A stretch of DNA of 18,705 bases, from NCBI RefSeq assembly GCF_006228105.1, contig NZ_VDHH01000070.1; one strand, written 5' to 3'. Positions within the stretch are counted from its first letter, which is position 1, and each line of letters starts with the position of its first letter. The stretch is from Chelonobacter sp006228105. Its GTDB lineage: Bacteria; Pseudomonadota; Gammaproteobacteria; Enterobacterales; Pasteurellaceae. Shown here piece by piece: positions 1 to 7,537 of the stretch. The position numbers and the translations under genes were made by a program. The notes beneath the pieces are model-generated. The model was not told the origin of the DNA, searched no databases, and worked only from the letters and a program-made list of their open reading frames with translations.

Positions 1-40
1 TCAAATTATAAACAAAGATTAACAGACCCTAATTTGGGCA

Positions 41-71
41 TAAAAAAACGGGCAGATTACTGCCCGCTTTT
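41..71 (-). terminator. Intrinsic terminator of cstA
   Basis: A 7-bp GC-rich stem (CGGGCAG at 49-55 with CTGCCCG at 60-66) closes a 4-base loop. Read on the minus strand it is followed by a run of seven T. It sits about 20 bases past the cstA stop codon. T residues on the other side mean it could also work for a plus-strand transcript. Confidence 0.85.
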
Positions 72-88
72 TATCATTAGGTTAAATG

Positions 89-1606
89 CTAACTTTGTGT
101 TTCTGAGTCCGGATCGCCAATGGCAATCGGCCTGATTAAGCCAAAGAAAGCGACAATAGCAATGGCAGATGATGCCAAACCTAAATAGACCGACAATTCA
201 TAATCCAAGCCAAAGCCAATTTGCGCATTAAACAAGAACGTAGTACAAACCGCTGTCATAAAGACTGCCGGGATTGTGGCAACCCAGTGGAATTTGGCAT
301 AGCGATACAGATAAGCCGCTGCAACCCACAACATCACCGTTGCCGTAGTTTGGTTTGCCCAACCAAAATAACGCCACAAAATTTGGAAATCAATTTTAGA
401 GACCACAAAACCAATTGCAAACAACGGAATCGCAATCAACAAACGTTTTGGCAAGCTACGTTGTTCTAATTTGAAGAAATCAGCAATCAGCAAACGTGCT
501 GCACGGAATGCGGTATCGCCAGAAGTGATTGGCAACACGACTACGCCCAGTACCGCCAGAATTCCACCGAATACGCCCAACATACCAATAGCCGAGTCAT
601 ACACCACTTTCGACGGCGTACCCGCCGCAATTGCCGCATTCATTGCTTCGGAAGATTCATAGAAACTCAAACCGACCATACACCAAATTAACGCAATTAC
701 CCCTTCACCAATCATCGCACCGTAGAAGATAAAGCGTCCTTCGTTCTCATTTTGGGTACAACGTGCCATCAATGGCGTTTGAGTTGCATGGAAACCGGAA
801 ATCGCGCCACAGGCAATAGTGATGAACAACAACGGCCAAATCGGCAGATCTTTCGGATGTAAATTCTGTAAGAAAGTGCCAAAATCAACGTCCATCCCCA
901 CACTGCGGAACAGCGGAATGCCTTCGAAAAATAAACCGAACAGCATGCCTACGGTCATAAACAACAGCAACGCCCCGAATAGCGGATAAATCCGTCCGAT
1001 GATTTTGTCAATCGGTACTAGGGTTGCCAGTAAATAGTAGATAAAGATAACACTAGTCCAGATGACTAAAATAGTTCCGCTGCTGACACCGGATTCCTCA
1101 TTTACTGCACCTGCCCCCACAGACCCGGAGCTCATTACTTCGGTTGTAATATTGGTCAGCAATGATGCAGGGCTGGCAACAAAGACCACACCGACCAGTA
1201 ATAGCAGCAAAATCGCCAATACATTCATAAAGTGCTTGGCGGGTGCACCTAAATATTTGCCCGCCAAAAACGGAATATTGGCACCTTTATTACGGATACT
1301 CAGCATGCCACAAAAATAATCGTGCACCGCTCCGGCAAAAATACAACCGAATACAATCCACAACATCGCCACAGGACCATACAATGCCCCTAAAATCGGA
1401 CCAAAAATCGGGCCGGTTCCGGCAATATTCAATAGCTGAATCAACCAGATTTTTTTCTTCGACATCGGCACATAGTCAACGCCATCAGCCATATGGTGGG
1501 CTGGTGTGGCTCGTGCCGGGTTGATTTTGAAAATCTTTTCAATAATCTTGCCATACACGAAATAACCGGCCAGCAATAAGCCTACACAAATGAGAAACCA
1601 TAACAT
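89..1606 (-). CDS. cstA: CstA-family carbon starvation transporter (short form)
   Basis: An integral inner-membrane protein of the carbon starvation CstA family, whose E. coli members (CstA, BtsT) import pyruvate and/or peptides during nutrient limitation. The protein is almost entirely hydrophobic segments. It carries the family's conserved N-terminal stretch, AGTGPIFGP near residues 62-70 and AGAVHDY near 91-97. At 505 residues it is clearly shorter than E. coli CstA (about 700), so it belongs to the short subfamily and the substrate is not certain. The ATG at 1606 is preferred because TTGGAG lies 8 bases upstream. The ATG at 1633, nine codons earlier, has no visible ribosome binding site. 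A CRP-like site upstream fits catabolite control. The gene appears monocistronic. Confidence 0.9.
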   Translation of the reverse strand: MLWFLICVGLLLAGYFVYGKIIEKIFKINPARATPAHHMADGVDYVPMSKKKIWLIQLLNIAGTGPIFGPILGALYGPVAMLWIVFGCIFAGAVHDYFCGMLSIRNKGANIPFLAGKYLGAPAKHFMNVLAILLLLLVGVVFVASPASLLTNITTEVMSSGSVGAGAVNEESGVSSGTILVIWTSVIFIYYLLATLVPIDKIIGRIYPLFGALLLFMTVGMLFGLFFEGIPLFRSVGMDVDFGTFLQNLHPKDLPIWPLLFITIACGAISGFHATQTPLMARCTQNENEGRFIFYGAMIGEGVIALIWCMVGLSFYESSEAMNAAIAAGTPSKVVYDSAIGMLGVFGGILAVLGVVVLPITSGDTAFRAARLLIADFFKLEQRSLPKRLLIAIPLFAIGFVVSKIDFQILWRYFGWANQTTATVMLWVAAAYLYRYAKFHWVATIPAVFMTAVCTTFLFNAQIGFGLDYELSVYLGLASSAIAIVAFFGLIRPIAIGDPDSETQS

Positions 1607-1645
1607 AATCAATACTCCAAAAAAGGAAGACATAAAGACGCTGGC

Positions 1646-1651
1646 ATTCTA
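1646..1651 (-). promoter_or_regulatory. Candidate extended -10 of cstA
   Basis: On the minus strand TGT-TAGAAT forms an extended -10 element about 40 bases upstream of the preferred cstA start. No good -35 is visible, as expected for an activator-dependent promoter. The predicted start point, near 1639, would lie about 80 bases from the centre of the CRP-like site. Confidence 0.4.
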
Positions 1652-1707
1652 ACAGAATTCGCAATAGGTGAAAGAATTGTAAATAGATAGTACGTTTTTT
1701 TGCACAA

Positions 1708-1729
1708 AAATGTGACAAGTCGCACATTT
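1708..1729 (-). promoter_or_regulatory. CRP (cAMP receptor protein) site upstream of cstA
   Basis: The 22-bp near-palindrome reads AAATGTGA-N6-GCACATTT and differs from the TGTGA-N6-TCACA core by one base. It lies about 100 bases upstream of the cstA start. E. coli cstA is a known CRP-cAMP-dependent gene, so this is the expected regulator. Activation here is inferred from position and match. Confidence 0.75.
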
Positions 1730-1753
1730 TTAATACATAAAAATAAGATAGGC

Positions 1754-1797
1754 AAAGTGCGGTTGTGCTATCTGCTGATTCAATAAAACCGCACTTT
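1754..1797. repeat. Inverted pair of DNA uptake signals
   Basis: AAAGTGCGGT (1754-1763) and its complement ACCGCACTTT (1788-1797) are separated by 24 bases. As RNA they can form a 10-bp stem. The pair lies between the small ORF at 1839-2012 and the cstA control region and may end transcription from the serB-yajQ cluster, although no strong T run follows directly. Confidence 0.7.
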
Positions 1798-1838
1798 AAT
1801 AATTTGGAGGTTAACGCTAAATAAAAAACGGCTCCGGA

Positions 1839-2012
1839 TCAATCCTCTTTTTTTGCTGGTTTTTCCAGTTCCGGATCTTGTTTGATAATCGGCACACAGC
1901 GCCGGCAACCACCACCTTGATCAACGCCCATCTCTTTGCATAGCTGGTTGTATTTCTCCAATAGGGTTTTGAACAGCCCTTTTTTGCCTGATGTTTGCTT
2001 ATCGCCCACCAT
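1839..2012 (-). CDS. Small cysteine-containing conserved-type protein, unknown function
   Basis: A 57-residue ORF. Its ATG is preceded by a strong ribosome binding site, GGAGG eight bases upstream, 33 bases past the yajQ stop, so it is probably the last gene of serB-yajQ. The protein starts MVGDKQTSGKKGLFKTLLEK. It has a central Cys (LCKEMGVDQ) followed by GGGCRRCVPII, a CxxC pair that could bind a metal or be redox active, and ends in a charged Lys/Glu tail. There is no signal peptide or membrane segment. It resembles short Pasteurellaceae hypothetical proteins with a conserved CxxCVP motif (possibly DUF5363, from memory and unverified). No function is assigned. Confidence 0.75.
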   Translation of the reverse strand: MVGDKQTSGKKGLFKTLLEKYNQLCKEMGVDQGGGCRRCVPIIKQDPELEKPAKKED

Positions 2013-2045
2013 TTTCCTTTCCTCCGGCTTCAGTATTAACTTTGC

Positions 2046-2537
2046 TTAATCCCTGAAATTATTAAACTGGAACGGCTGTCCCAACTCTGCACCTTTCACC
2101 AGTTGAATCACCGCTTGCAAATCATCACGCGATTTGCCGGTCACCCGCACTTGATCACCTTGAATCTGGGTTTGCACTTTGATTTTGGCGTCTTTCACCA
2201 GCTTGGTGATTTTCTTCGCCATCTCGCTTTCAATCCCTTGTTTGATCTTCACTTCTTTACTGTAAATCTTGCCGCTATGCTCAAACTGCTCGTCAATATC
2301 CAATGAATTATGCTCAATGCCACGCTTAATCATCGCACTGCGCAAAATATCCAGCAATTGTTCCACCTGAAAATCCGATTCGCTGCTGACTTTGATTTTG
2401 ACATCTTTTTCGTTCAGCTCAATTGCGGCTTGTACGTTTTTGAAATCCCAGCGGTTAGTCAAATCACGATTGGCATTTTCTACTGCATTGCGTACTTCGT
2501 GTACGGTCACTTCGGATACAATATCAAAAGAAGGCAT
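2046..2537 (-). CDS. yajQ: YajQ family nucleotide-binding protein
   Basis: A 163-residue cytosolic protein matching the YajQ family over its whole length, from MPSFDIVSEV to the C-terminal QFNNFRD. The fold is two ferredoxin-like domains that bind nucleotides or RNA. Xanthomonas and Pseudomonas homologues bind cyclic di-GMP, and whether that holds here cannot be told. The start lies only 3 bases after the serB stop. Its ribosome binding site (GAGGAG) lies inside the last serB codons, so the two are translated from one transcript and may be translationally coupled. Confidence 0.95.
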   Translation of the reverse strand: MPSFDIVSEVTVHEVRNAVENANRDLTNRWDFKNVQAAIELNEKDVKIKVSSESDFQVEQLLDILRSAMIKRGIEHNSLDIDEQFEHSGKIYSKEVKIKQGIESEMAKKITKLVKDAKIKVQTQIQGDQVRVTGKSRDDLQAVIQLVKGAELGQPFQFNNFRD

Positions 2538-2540
2538 AAT

Positions 2541-3548
2541 TTATTTCTCCTCAATCTCAAATTTATGTTCAAATTTATGGTTTTTACTAGGGTCTGTTGA
2601 TGTTTGCAAACGTTGATTGGCTTCCAATAATAGCAAAAGTGCGGTCAAATCGCTGTAATTAATCACAATCTGCGCCTGTTGTTGCACTTTCGGTTTGGCA
2701 TGAAAAGCAATGCCCAAGCCCGCTTGTGCCAACATCGGCAAGTCATTTGCACCGTCGCCAATCGCAATCGTCTGTTGTTTGTTTAAGCCGAATTGTTCAC
2801 GCAAATCGTTGAGGGTTTGCGCTTTAAAGTTCGCATCAACCACCTGCCCGATCACTTGTCCTGTCAGCACGCCGTCGATAATTTCCAGTTGATTCGACAC
2901 GGCAGCATCGAGTTTTAACGTTTGCTTTAAATAATCGGCAAAATAAGTGAAGCCACCGGAAGCAATCGCGGTGTGCCAACCGTGCTGCTGCAATACTTGC
3001 AACAGCCGCTCTAAACCGGGCATTAACGGTAACTTTGACCGCACTTGCTGCAAAATCGCCTCTGGCGCACCTTGCAGCGTACCCACGCGACGGCGCAGGC
3101 TTTGTTCAAAATCTAATTCACCGCGCATCGCCTGTTCGGTGATTTCAGACACCAATTCACCACAGCCTGCCAATTTGGCAATTTCGTCAATACATTCAAT
3201 TTGAATCGCAGTAGAATCCATGTCCATCACCAGCAATCCAGCCGTCTGCAACCGCACTTCGCCGTTCAACAACGCCAAATCCAAGCCAAATTGATTGGCA
3301 ACATTCAGCCATTCACGCTGATAATGCCCGCGCAAAATCACTGCTGCCATTTGCTCACTTGACCAAGCATCACACAGCCACAACGGCTGCCGGATTTGCT
3401 CCGCAAAAGCAAGCAACGTGGTTTTATCTAAACGTTTACCGTACAAAACAAACGGCTGCACCGCACTTGATGTGGTTGGTTTTCCATTCAATTCAGCCGG
3501 TAACGTTGTCCAAAAATCAGTTATCGTATTCAGATTGTGTTGTGACAT
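2541..3548 (-). CDS. serB: Phosphoserine phosphatase
   Basis: Catalyses the last step of L-serine synthesis, O-phospho-L-serine to L-serine plus phosphate (EC 3.1.3.3), in the cytosol. It is a haloacid dehalogenase-superfamily enzyme: motif I is DMDST at residues 109-113 (Asp109 nucleophile, Asp111 acid/base), SGGF near 197-200 is motif II, and GDGANDLPM near 264-272 is the Mg2+-binding motif. The N-terminal ~100 residues form the variable domain of the gamma-proteobacterial enzyme. The protein has a 335-residue length with a roughly 20-residue charged C-terminal tail containing HKFEHKFE, which comes from a 12-bp tandem duplication. It is divergent from ytjB, as in E. coli. Confidence 0.97.
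   Translation of the reverse strand: MSQHNLNTITDFWTTLPAELNGKPTTSSAVQPFVLYGKRLDKTTLLAFAEQIRQPLWLCDAWSSEQMAAVILRGHYQREWLNVANQFGLDLALLNGEVRLQTAGLLVMDMDSTAIQIECIDEIAKLAGCGELVSEITEQAMRGELDFEQSLRRRVGTLQGAPEAILQQVRSKLPLMPGLERLLQVLQQHGWHTAIASGGFTYFADYLKQTLKLDAAVSNQLEIIDGVLTGQVIGQVVDANFKAQTLNDLREQFGLNKQQTIAIGDGANDLPMLAQAGLGIAFHAKPKVQQQAQIVINYSDLTALLLLLEANQRLQTSTDPSKNHKFEHKFEIEEK
2558..2579. repeat. 12-bp tandem repeat in the 3' end of serB
   Basis: CAAATTTATG occurs at 2558-2567 and again at 2570-2579, a period of 12 bases. Because the period is a multiple of three it keeps the frame and encodes the duplicated HKFE of the SerB tail. Confidence 0.8.
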
Positions 3549-3569
3549 ACTCGTTCCAAGTTATTTTAC

Positions 3570-3600
3570 TGTGCTATAATCCGTCGCTATTAATAGCACA
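3570..3600. promoter_or_regulatory. Mirrored promoter region between serB and ytjB
   Basis: TGTGCTAT (3570-3577) and ATAGCACA (3593-3600) form a perfect 8-bp inverted repeat with a 15-base centre. Each arm holds an extended -10: TGC-TATAAT on the plus strand (hexamer 3575-3580, towards ytjB) and TGC-TATTAA on the minus strand (hexamer 3590-3595, towards serB). The -35 elements are weak on both sides. The two promoters would overlap face to face and might exclude each other, or share one regulator. Confidence 0.5.
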
Positions 3601-3634
3601 ATTTCACGCATTTGAACATTTATAAGAGGCAACG

Positions 3635-4318
3635 TTGGTCTATTTGAATAAAGAAAAAGTCATCAAATCAGTGCTGTTACTGACGATCATTTTAGCCTGC
3701 GGCGCCATTCTCAGTGTGATTTTGTATGGCGTAAACCAGTTTAAGGTCGGCTCGCAGCTCGCCAGTGTCAATCAGGTCTCCTATCTGTCGCACACTTTGG
3801 TTCGACAACAGGCAAATCTGATGTCGGTGCTGTTGGCAAACAATGCCAAACCGGAAAGTTTAAGTGACAGTTTGGATCAATTCCAAATGCAGGAATTTGT
3901 GCTGGACGCTACCGTATATTCGCCGCAAGGCGCTATTTTGGCACAAAGCAGCAATCCGTTTAATTTTCGTGCCCGCATTGGCTTGGACGCCACCAACGAT
4001 AGCGAAATCAATAGCACCCAACAAATTGTCGAGCCGATTTATTCCGCCCGCGGCTTGCTCGGCTATCTGCGCGTGACCTTTGACACCCAATACGGACAAA
4101 CTACCCAAGAAAAAATCAACTCACTGTTTCACCATCTCTACGGCGAGTTAATCATCGTGTTTCTCTGTGGCATATTGTTTGCCAGCAGCCTTCACTATTT
4201 TTTGCGCAAACGACGCAAAACCGTCGTCACACATAAAGTCGAGCCAAGTGCGGTCAGTAAAGCCAGCAGCCATGCTGCACAAGCGTTCCATTCCAAACGG
4301 CGGCGCTTTCGGGTGTAA
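3635..4318 (+). CDS. ytjB: AhpA/YtjB (Smp) family membrane protein
   Basis: A 227-residue inner-membrane protein of the YtjB/Smp family. It has one N-terminal membrane segment (about residues 12-32), a roughly 130-residue periplasmic domain, a second membrane segment (about 169-188) and a basic cytoplasmic tail ending KRRRFRV. Its role is not established, although the divergent placement next to serB is conserved in enterobacteria. The start is a TTG at 3635 with AAGAGG five bases upstream. An in-frame stop at 3623-3625 excludes anything earlier, and the first in-frame ATG would remove the membrane anchor. It ends in a USS hairpin facing rpsT. Confidence 0.88.
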   Translation: MVYLNKEKVIKSVLLLTIILACGAILSVILYGVNQFKVGSQLASVNQVSYLSHTLVRQQANLMSVLLANNAKPESLSDSLDQFQMQEFVLDATVYSPQGAILAQSSNPFNFRARIGLDATNDSEINSTQQIVEPIYSARGLLGYLRVTFDTQYGQTTQEKINSLFHHLYGELIIVFLCGILFASSLHYFLRKRRKTVVTHKVEPSAVSKASSHAAQAFHSKRRRFRV

Positions 4319-4349
4319 TCGCCCATAAATACGCTTTTTGGGCAGCAAA

Positions 4350-4374
4350 AAACCGCACTTTAAAAGTGCGGTTT
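4350..4374. terminator. USS-hairpin terminator between ytjB and rpsT
   Basis: Two uptake signals in inverted orientation (AACCGCACTT at 4351-4360, AAGTGCGGTT at 4364-4373) form an 11-bp stem with a 3-base loop. On the minus strand the stem runs into six T, giving a good intrinsic terminator for rpsT. The plus-strand side, for ytjB, has a weaker T stretch. Confidence 0.85.
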
Positions 4375-4406
4375 CCAATTTAAACCGTTTTAAACGACAA
4401 ATAGAA

Positions 4407-4673
4407 TTAGGCTGCCAATTTTTTGATATGAGCAGATAATTTAGATTTGTGGTTAGCCGCTTTATTGGCGTGGATCAGGCCTTTAGAAGCCATTCTGTCC
4501 ACCACTTTTTGCATTTCGACAAATGCGGTTTCGGCTGCGGATTTGTCACCGGTTGCTACGGCTGCGTAGGCTTTTTTGATGTAAGTACGCATCATAGAAC
4601 GTTGACTTGCATTGTGCTGACGGCGTTTTTCAGATTGAATCGCACGTTTTTTCGCTGACTTGATATTAGCCAA
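4407..4673 (-). CDS. rpsT: 30S ribosomal protein S20
   Basis: An 88-residue basic protein of the small ribosomal subunit that binds 16S rRNA. It matches bacterial S20 throughout: ANIKSAKKRAIQSEKRRQHN near the N-terminus, RSMMRTYIKKAYAA, and GLIHANKAANHKSKL near the C-terminus. The start is taken as the TTG at 4673 because mature S20 begins with Ala-Asn-Ile-Lys and GGGAG lies 7 bases upstream. A second TTG two codons earlier is too close to that site. E. coli rpsT also starts with UUG, and that weak start is part of its translational self-regulation, so the same control is plausible here. Confidence 0.96.
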   Translation of the reverse strand: MANIKSAKKRAIQSEKRRQHNASQRSMMRTYIKKAYAAVATGDKSAAETAFVEMQKVVDRMASKGLIHANKAANHKSKLSAHIKKLAA

Positions 4674-4726
4674 GGTCAAACTCCCAAGAATTTCTGTAAA
4701 AAATGGACATAAAAATAAAGGCGTAA

Positions 4727-4755
4727 AATATGCCTGCTTTCTATGCGTTTGTCAA
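4727..4755 (-). promoter_or_regulatory. Sigma-70 promoter of rpsT
   Basis: On the minus strand a perfect TTGACA (4750-4755) is followed after 17 bases by CATATT (4727-4732). Transcription would start near 4720, giving a leader of about 45 bases to the TTG start. The perfect -35 and correct spacing fit a highly expressed ribosomal protein gene. Confidence 0.65.
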
Positions 4756-5020
4756 ATAGTAATATGCACTTTGTTCGTTATCGCCGTGTATTGCCGCAAC
4801 AAGACACGATTTAGGGTTGTAGCCACAGCGAAAACAGGGTTCGGACAAAAGAGCCACTTTCGCCATCTTTTCCCCACTTCACATGCTCTACCTTACACAT
4901 AGGGGCGCAATTTTAGCAGTTTTTTTATGTGGAATATAGCTAAAAAACAAATTTTCTATACAATTAGCCCAATCATTCAACTTAAGTCGTTCAACTTATT
5001 CTGCCATCAGAGATCCTGTT
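4756..5020. other. Upstream half of the rpsT-murJ intergenic region
   Basis: This completes a gap of 347 bases between the divergent rpsT and murJ starts. No ORF with a ribosome binding site and no RNA gene is recognised. TTCAACTTA occurs twice in direct orientation (4976-4984 and 4990-4998, period 14) just before murJ. TATACAAT near 4957 might serve as a murJ -10, but I see no convincing -35. Confidence 0.4.
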
Positions 5021-6586
5021 TTGAGTAAACCGTTATTGAAATCCGGCATTATCGTCAGCAGCATGACCCTGTTGTCACGCGTACTCGGGCTAATCCGCGA
5101 CGTGGTGATCGCCAATCTGCTCGGTGCCGGTGCCGCAGCCGATATTTTCTTATTTGCCAACCGCATTCCAAATTTCCTGCGCCGGTTATTTGCCGAAGGC
5201 GCTTTTTCGCAAGCCTTTATTCCGGTATTGGCGGAATATCGCAAAGAAGGTGATCTCAGCCAAACGCAGGAATTTGTCGCCAAAGTGAATGGCACGCTCG
5301 GCGGTTTGGTGGCGATTGTCACCATTGTCGCCATGGTCGGCTCGCCGGTGATCGCTGCGATTTTCGGTACCGGTTGGTTTATGGATTGGCTCAATGACGG
5401 GGCGAACGGCTATAAATATGAGCAAGCGTCGTTGCTGCTGAAAATCACCTTTCCTTATTTATGGTTTATCACTTTGGTTGCGCTGTCGGGTGCGATTTTA
5501 AATACACTCGGCAAATTCGGCGTGATGGCGTTTTCGCCGGTGTTGCTCAATATTGCGATGATTGCCACCGCACTTTTCCTGGCACCACGGATGGAAAGCC
5601 CCGATCTGGCGCTGGCAATCGGTATTTTTCTCGGCGGCTTACTCCAATTTCTATTCCAAATTCCGTTTTTAAAACAAGCCAAAATGCTGGTGAAGCCGAA
5701 ATGGGCGTGGCACGATCCGGGTGTAAAAAAGATCCGCACCTTGATGATTCCGGCACTGTTCGGGGTCTCGGTTAGCCAAATTAACTTGTTGTTAGACACC
5801 TTTATCGCCAGTTTTTTGATGACCGGTTCCATCAGTTGGCTATATTATTCTGACCGCCTGCTCGAATTTCCGCTAGGGCTGTTCGGCATTGCGATTTCCA
5901 CTGTGATTCTGCCAACTCTCGCGCGCCACCACGTGCACAAGCAAGGAAACGAGGTGGTCAGCCAAGAATTCCGCAACACCATGGATTGGGGCGTGCGCAT
6001 GATTTTACTGCTCGGCATTCCGGCCGCAATCGGGATCGCAATTTTGGCACAGCCGATGTTGATGGCGCTGTTTATGCGTGGCAGTTTTTTACTCAGCGAT
6101 GTAATCGCCGCATCCTATTCGTTGTGGGCGTTCACCAGTGCCCTGCTTAGTTATATGTTGATTAAAATTCTCGCCAACGGTTACTATGCACGACAAAATA
6201 CCAAAACACCGGTGCGCTACGGTATTATCGCCATGGTGAGTAATATGGGCTTTAACCTGTTGGCAATTCCGTTCGGCTACGTCGGTTTGGCGATTGCCTC
6301 CGCCATGTCCTCCACCTTGAACGCCTATCTGCTGTATCACGGACTTGCCAAAGCCGGCGTCTACCGCTTAAGCAAAACGACGCTGATTTTTGCCCTGCGC
6401 CTGCTCGCCTCAGCGCTCGGCATGGGCGCATTTCTGTTCTACTATTCTCCAACGCTCAACACTTGGGCAGCAATGGGATTATTCAGCCGTATTCATTGGT
6501 TGATCTGGTTGGTTTGTGGCGCCGGTTTGGTCTATTTTATCTTGCTGGCACTGTTCGGCGTGCGCAAACAGCATTTTCGCCATTAA
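5021..6586 (+). CDS. murJ: Lipid II flippase MurJ (MviN)
   Basis: A 521-residue polytopic inner-membrane protein of the MOP exporter superfamily that flips undecaprenyl-PP-linked lipid II to the periplasm for peptidoglycan synthesis. Family features include the N-terminal SRVLGLIRDVVIANLLGAG, then NRIPNFLRRLFAEGAFSQAF (about residues 47-66) with conserved arginines of the central cavity, and about 14 hydrophobic segments. Length is normal for the family. The start is a TTG at 5021: there is no upstream in-frame ATG, and the N-terminus KPLLKSGIIVSSMTLLSRVL aligns with homologues. The ribosome binding site is poor (AGAGA). ribF follows after 15 bases, so the two are probably cotranscribed. Confidence 0.96.
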   Translation: MSKPLLKSGIIVSSMTLLSRVLGLIRDVVIANLLGAGAAADIFLFANRIPNFLRRLFAEGAFSQAFIPVLAEYRKEGDLSQTQEFVAKVNGTLGGLVAIVTIVAMVGSPVIAAIFGTGWFMDWLNDGANGYKYEQASLLLKITFPYLWFITLVALSGAILNTLGKFGVMAFSPVLLNIAMIATALFLAPRMESPDLALAIGIFLGGLLQFLFQIPFLKQAKMLVKPKWAWHDPGVKKIRTLMIPALFGVSVSQINLLLDTFIASFLMTGSISWLYYSDRLLEFPLGLFGIAISTVILPTLARHHVHKQGNEVVSQEFRNTMDWGVRMILLLGIPAAIGIAILAQPMLMALFMRGSFLLSDVIAASYSLWAFTSALLSYMLIKILANGYYARQNTKTPVRYGIIAMVSNMGFNLLAIPFGYVGLAIASAMSSTLNAYLLYHGLAKAGVYRLSKTTLIFALRLLASALGMGAFLFYYSPTLNTWAAMGLFSRIHWLIWLVCGAGLVYFILLALFGVRKQHFRH

Positions 6587-6601
6587 TGATCAGGATAAAC
6601 T

Positions 6602-7537
6602 ATGCAATTAATTCGTGGAATTTATAATTTACCCTTACTGCCACAAGGCTGTGCGCTGACCATTGGCAATTTCGACGGCTGCCATTTGGGGCATCAACAA
6701 ATTCTGGCGCACTTGAAACAAAAGGCGCAGCAGCTGGGCTTGCCGACAGTAGTAATGTTATTTGAACCGCAGCCAAATGAGTTTTTTTCCGCCACAAACG
6801 CCCCGGCGCGACTGATGCGCTTGCGTGATAAATTGCTGTTTTTACAGCAAGCCGGCATTGATTATGTGCTGTGCGTGCGCTTCAACCGCACTTTTGCTAA
6901 TCTGAGCGCCGATCAATTTATCCAACAGTATTTGGTCGAAAAACTACAGGTAAAATTCCTCAGTATCGGCGACGATTTCCAATTCGGCGCACAACGGCAA
7001 GGCAATTTTCAGACGCTATTAAACGCCGGTGCAAAGTGCGGTTTTGAAGTGGAAAACAACGACAGTTTCGCGCTGAATAACCAACGTATCAGCAGCACTT
7101 TAATCCGTAAAGCACTCGCCGAGGATGATTTGGCGCTTGCCGAAGCGATGTTAGGCAAGCCGTACAGCATTGGCGGACGAGTGGCGCACGGCAATAAGTT
7201 AGGACGCACCATCGGCTTCCCCACTGCCAATATCCACCTGCACCGCCAAGTCAACCCGATTCAAGGGGTGTATGCGGTTGAAATTATCAACAAGTGCGGT
7301 CAACAGCATTTCGGCGTTGCCAATATCGGCAACCGCCCCACCGTCGATGGCAGCACACGCCCGCTACTGGAAGTGCATATTTTTGATTTCAATGGCAATT
7401 TATACGGACAACCCTTAGAGATCATCTTACGCAAAAAAATCCGCAACGAAATTAAATTCGCTGATTTTGCCCGGTTAACACAACAAATCGCTAAAGATGT
7501 ACAGACGGCAAAAGATTTTTTTAAATTAAACGGTTAG
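6602..7537 (+). CDS. ribF: Bifunctional riboflavin kinase/FAD synthetase
   Basis: Converts riboflavin to FMN (EC 2.7.1.26) and FMN to FAD (EC 2.7.7.2) in the cytosol. The N-terminal nucleotidyltransferase domain carries GNFDGCHLGHQ at residues 22-32 (usually GNFDGVHLGHQ) and an SSTLIRKAL motif. The C-terminal kinase domain carries GFPTAN at 205-210. The 311-residue length is normal. AGGATAAACT before the ATG gives a fair ribosome binding site. The gene lies in the conserved murJ-ribF-ileS order, but is separated from ileS by a Sel1 remnant and a toxin-antitoxin pair. Three uptake signals lie within it. Confidence 0.97.
   Translation: MQLIRGIYNLPLLPQGCALTIGNFDGCHLGHQQILAHLKQKAQQLGLPTVVMLFEPQPNEFFSATNAPARLMRLRDKLLFLQQAGIDYVLCVRFNRTFANLSADQFIQQYLVEKLQVKFLSIGDDFQFGAQRQGNFQTLLNAGAKCGFEVENNDSFALNNQRISSTLIRKALAEDDLALAEAMLGKPYSIGGRVAHGNKLGRTIGFPTANIHLHRQVNPIQGVYAVEIINKCGQQHFGVANIGNRPTVDGSTRPLLEVHIFDFNGNLYGQPLEIILRKKIRNEIKFADFARLTQQIAKDVQTAKDFFKLNG

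Noticed and set aside
1539..1727. 62-codon minus-strand frame upstream of cstA
   Set aside because: It overlaps the cstA 5' end and covers the CRP site and promoter. It has no ribosome binding site and no recognisable features.
3359..3625. Plus-strand open frame opposite the serB 5' end
   Set aside because: It is antisense to a conserved enzyme, has no ribosome binding site and no recognisable protein features.
4148..4378. Minus-strand open frame across the ytjB 3' end and USS hairpin
   Set aside because: It starts within the terminator of rpsT and is a shadow of the ytjB coding frame.
4519..4528. Uptake-signal-like AAATGCGGT within rpsT
   Set aside because: One core base differs (AAATGCGGT instead of AAGTGCGGT), so it was not counted.
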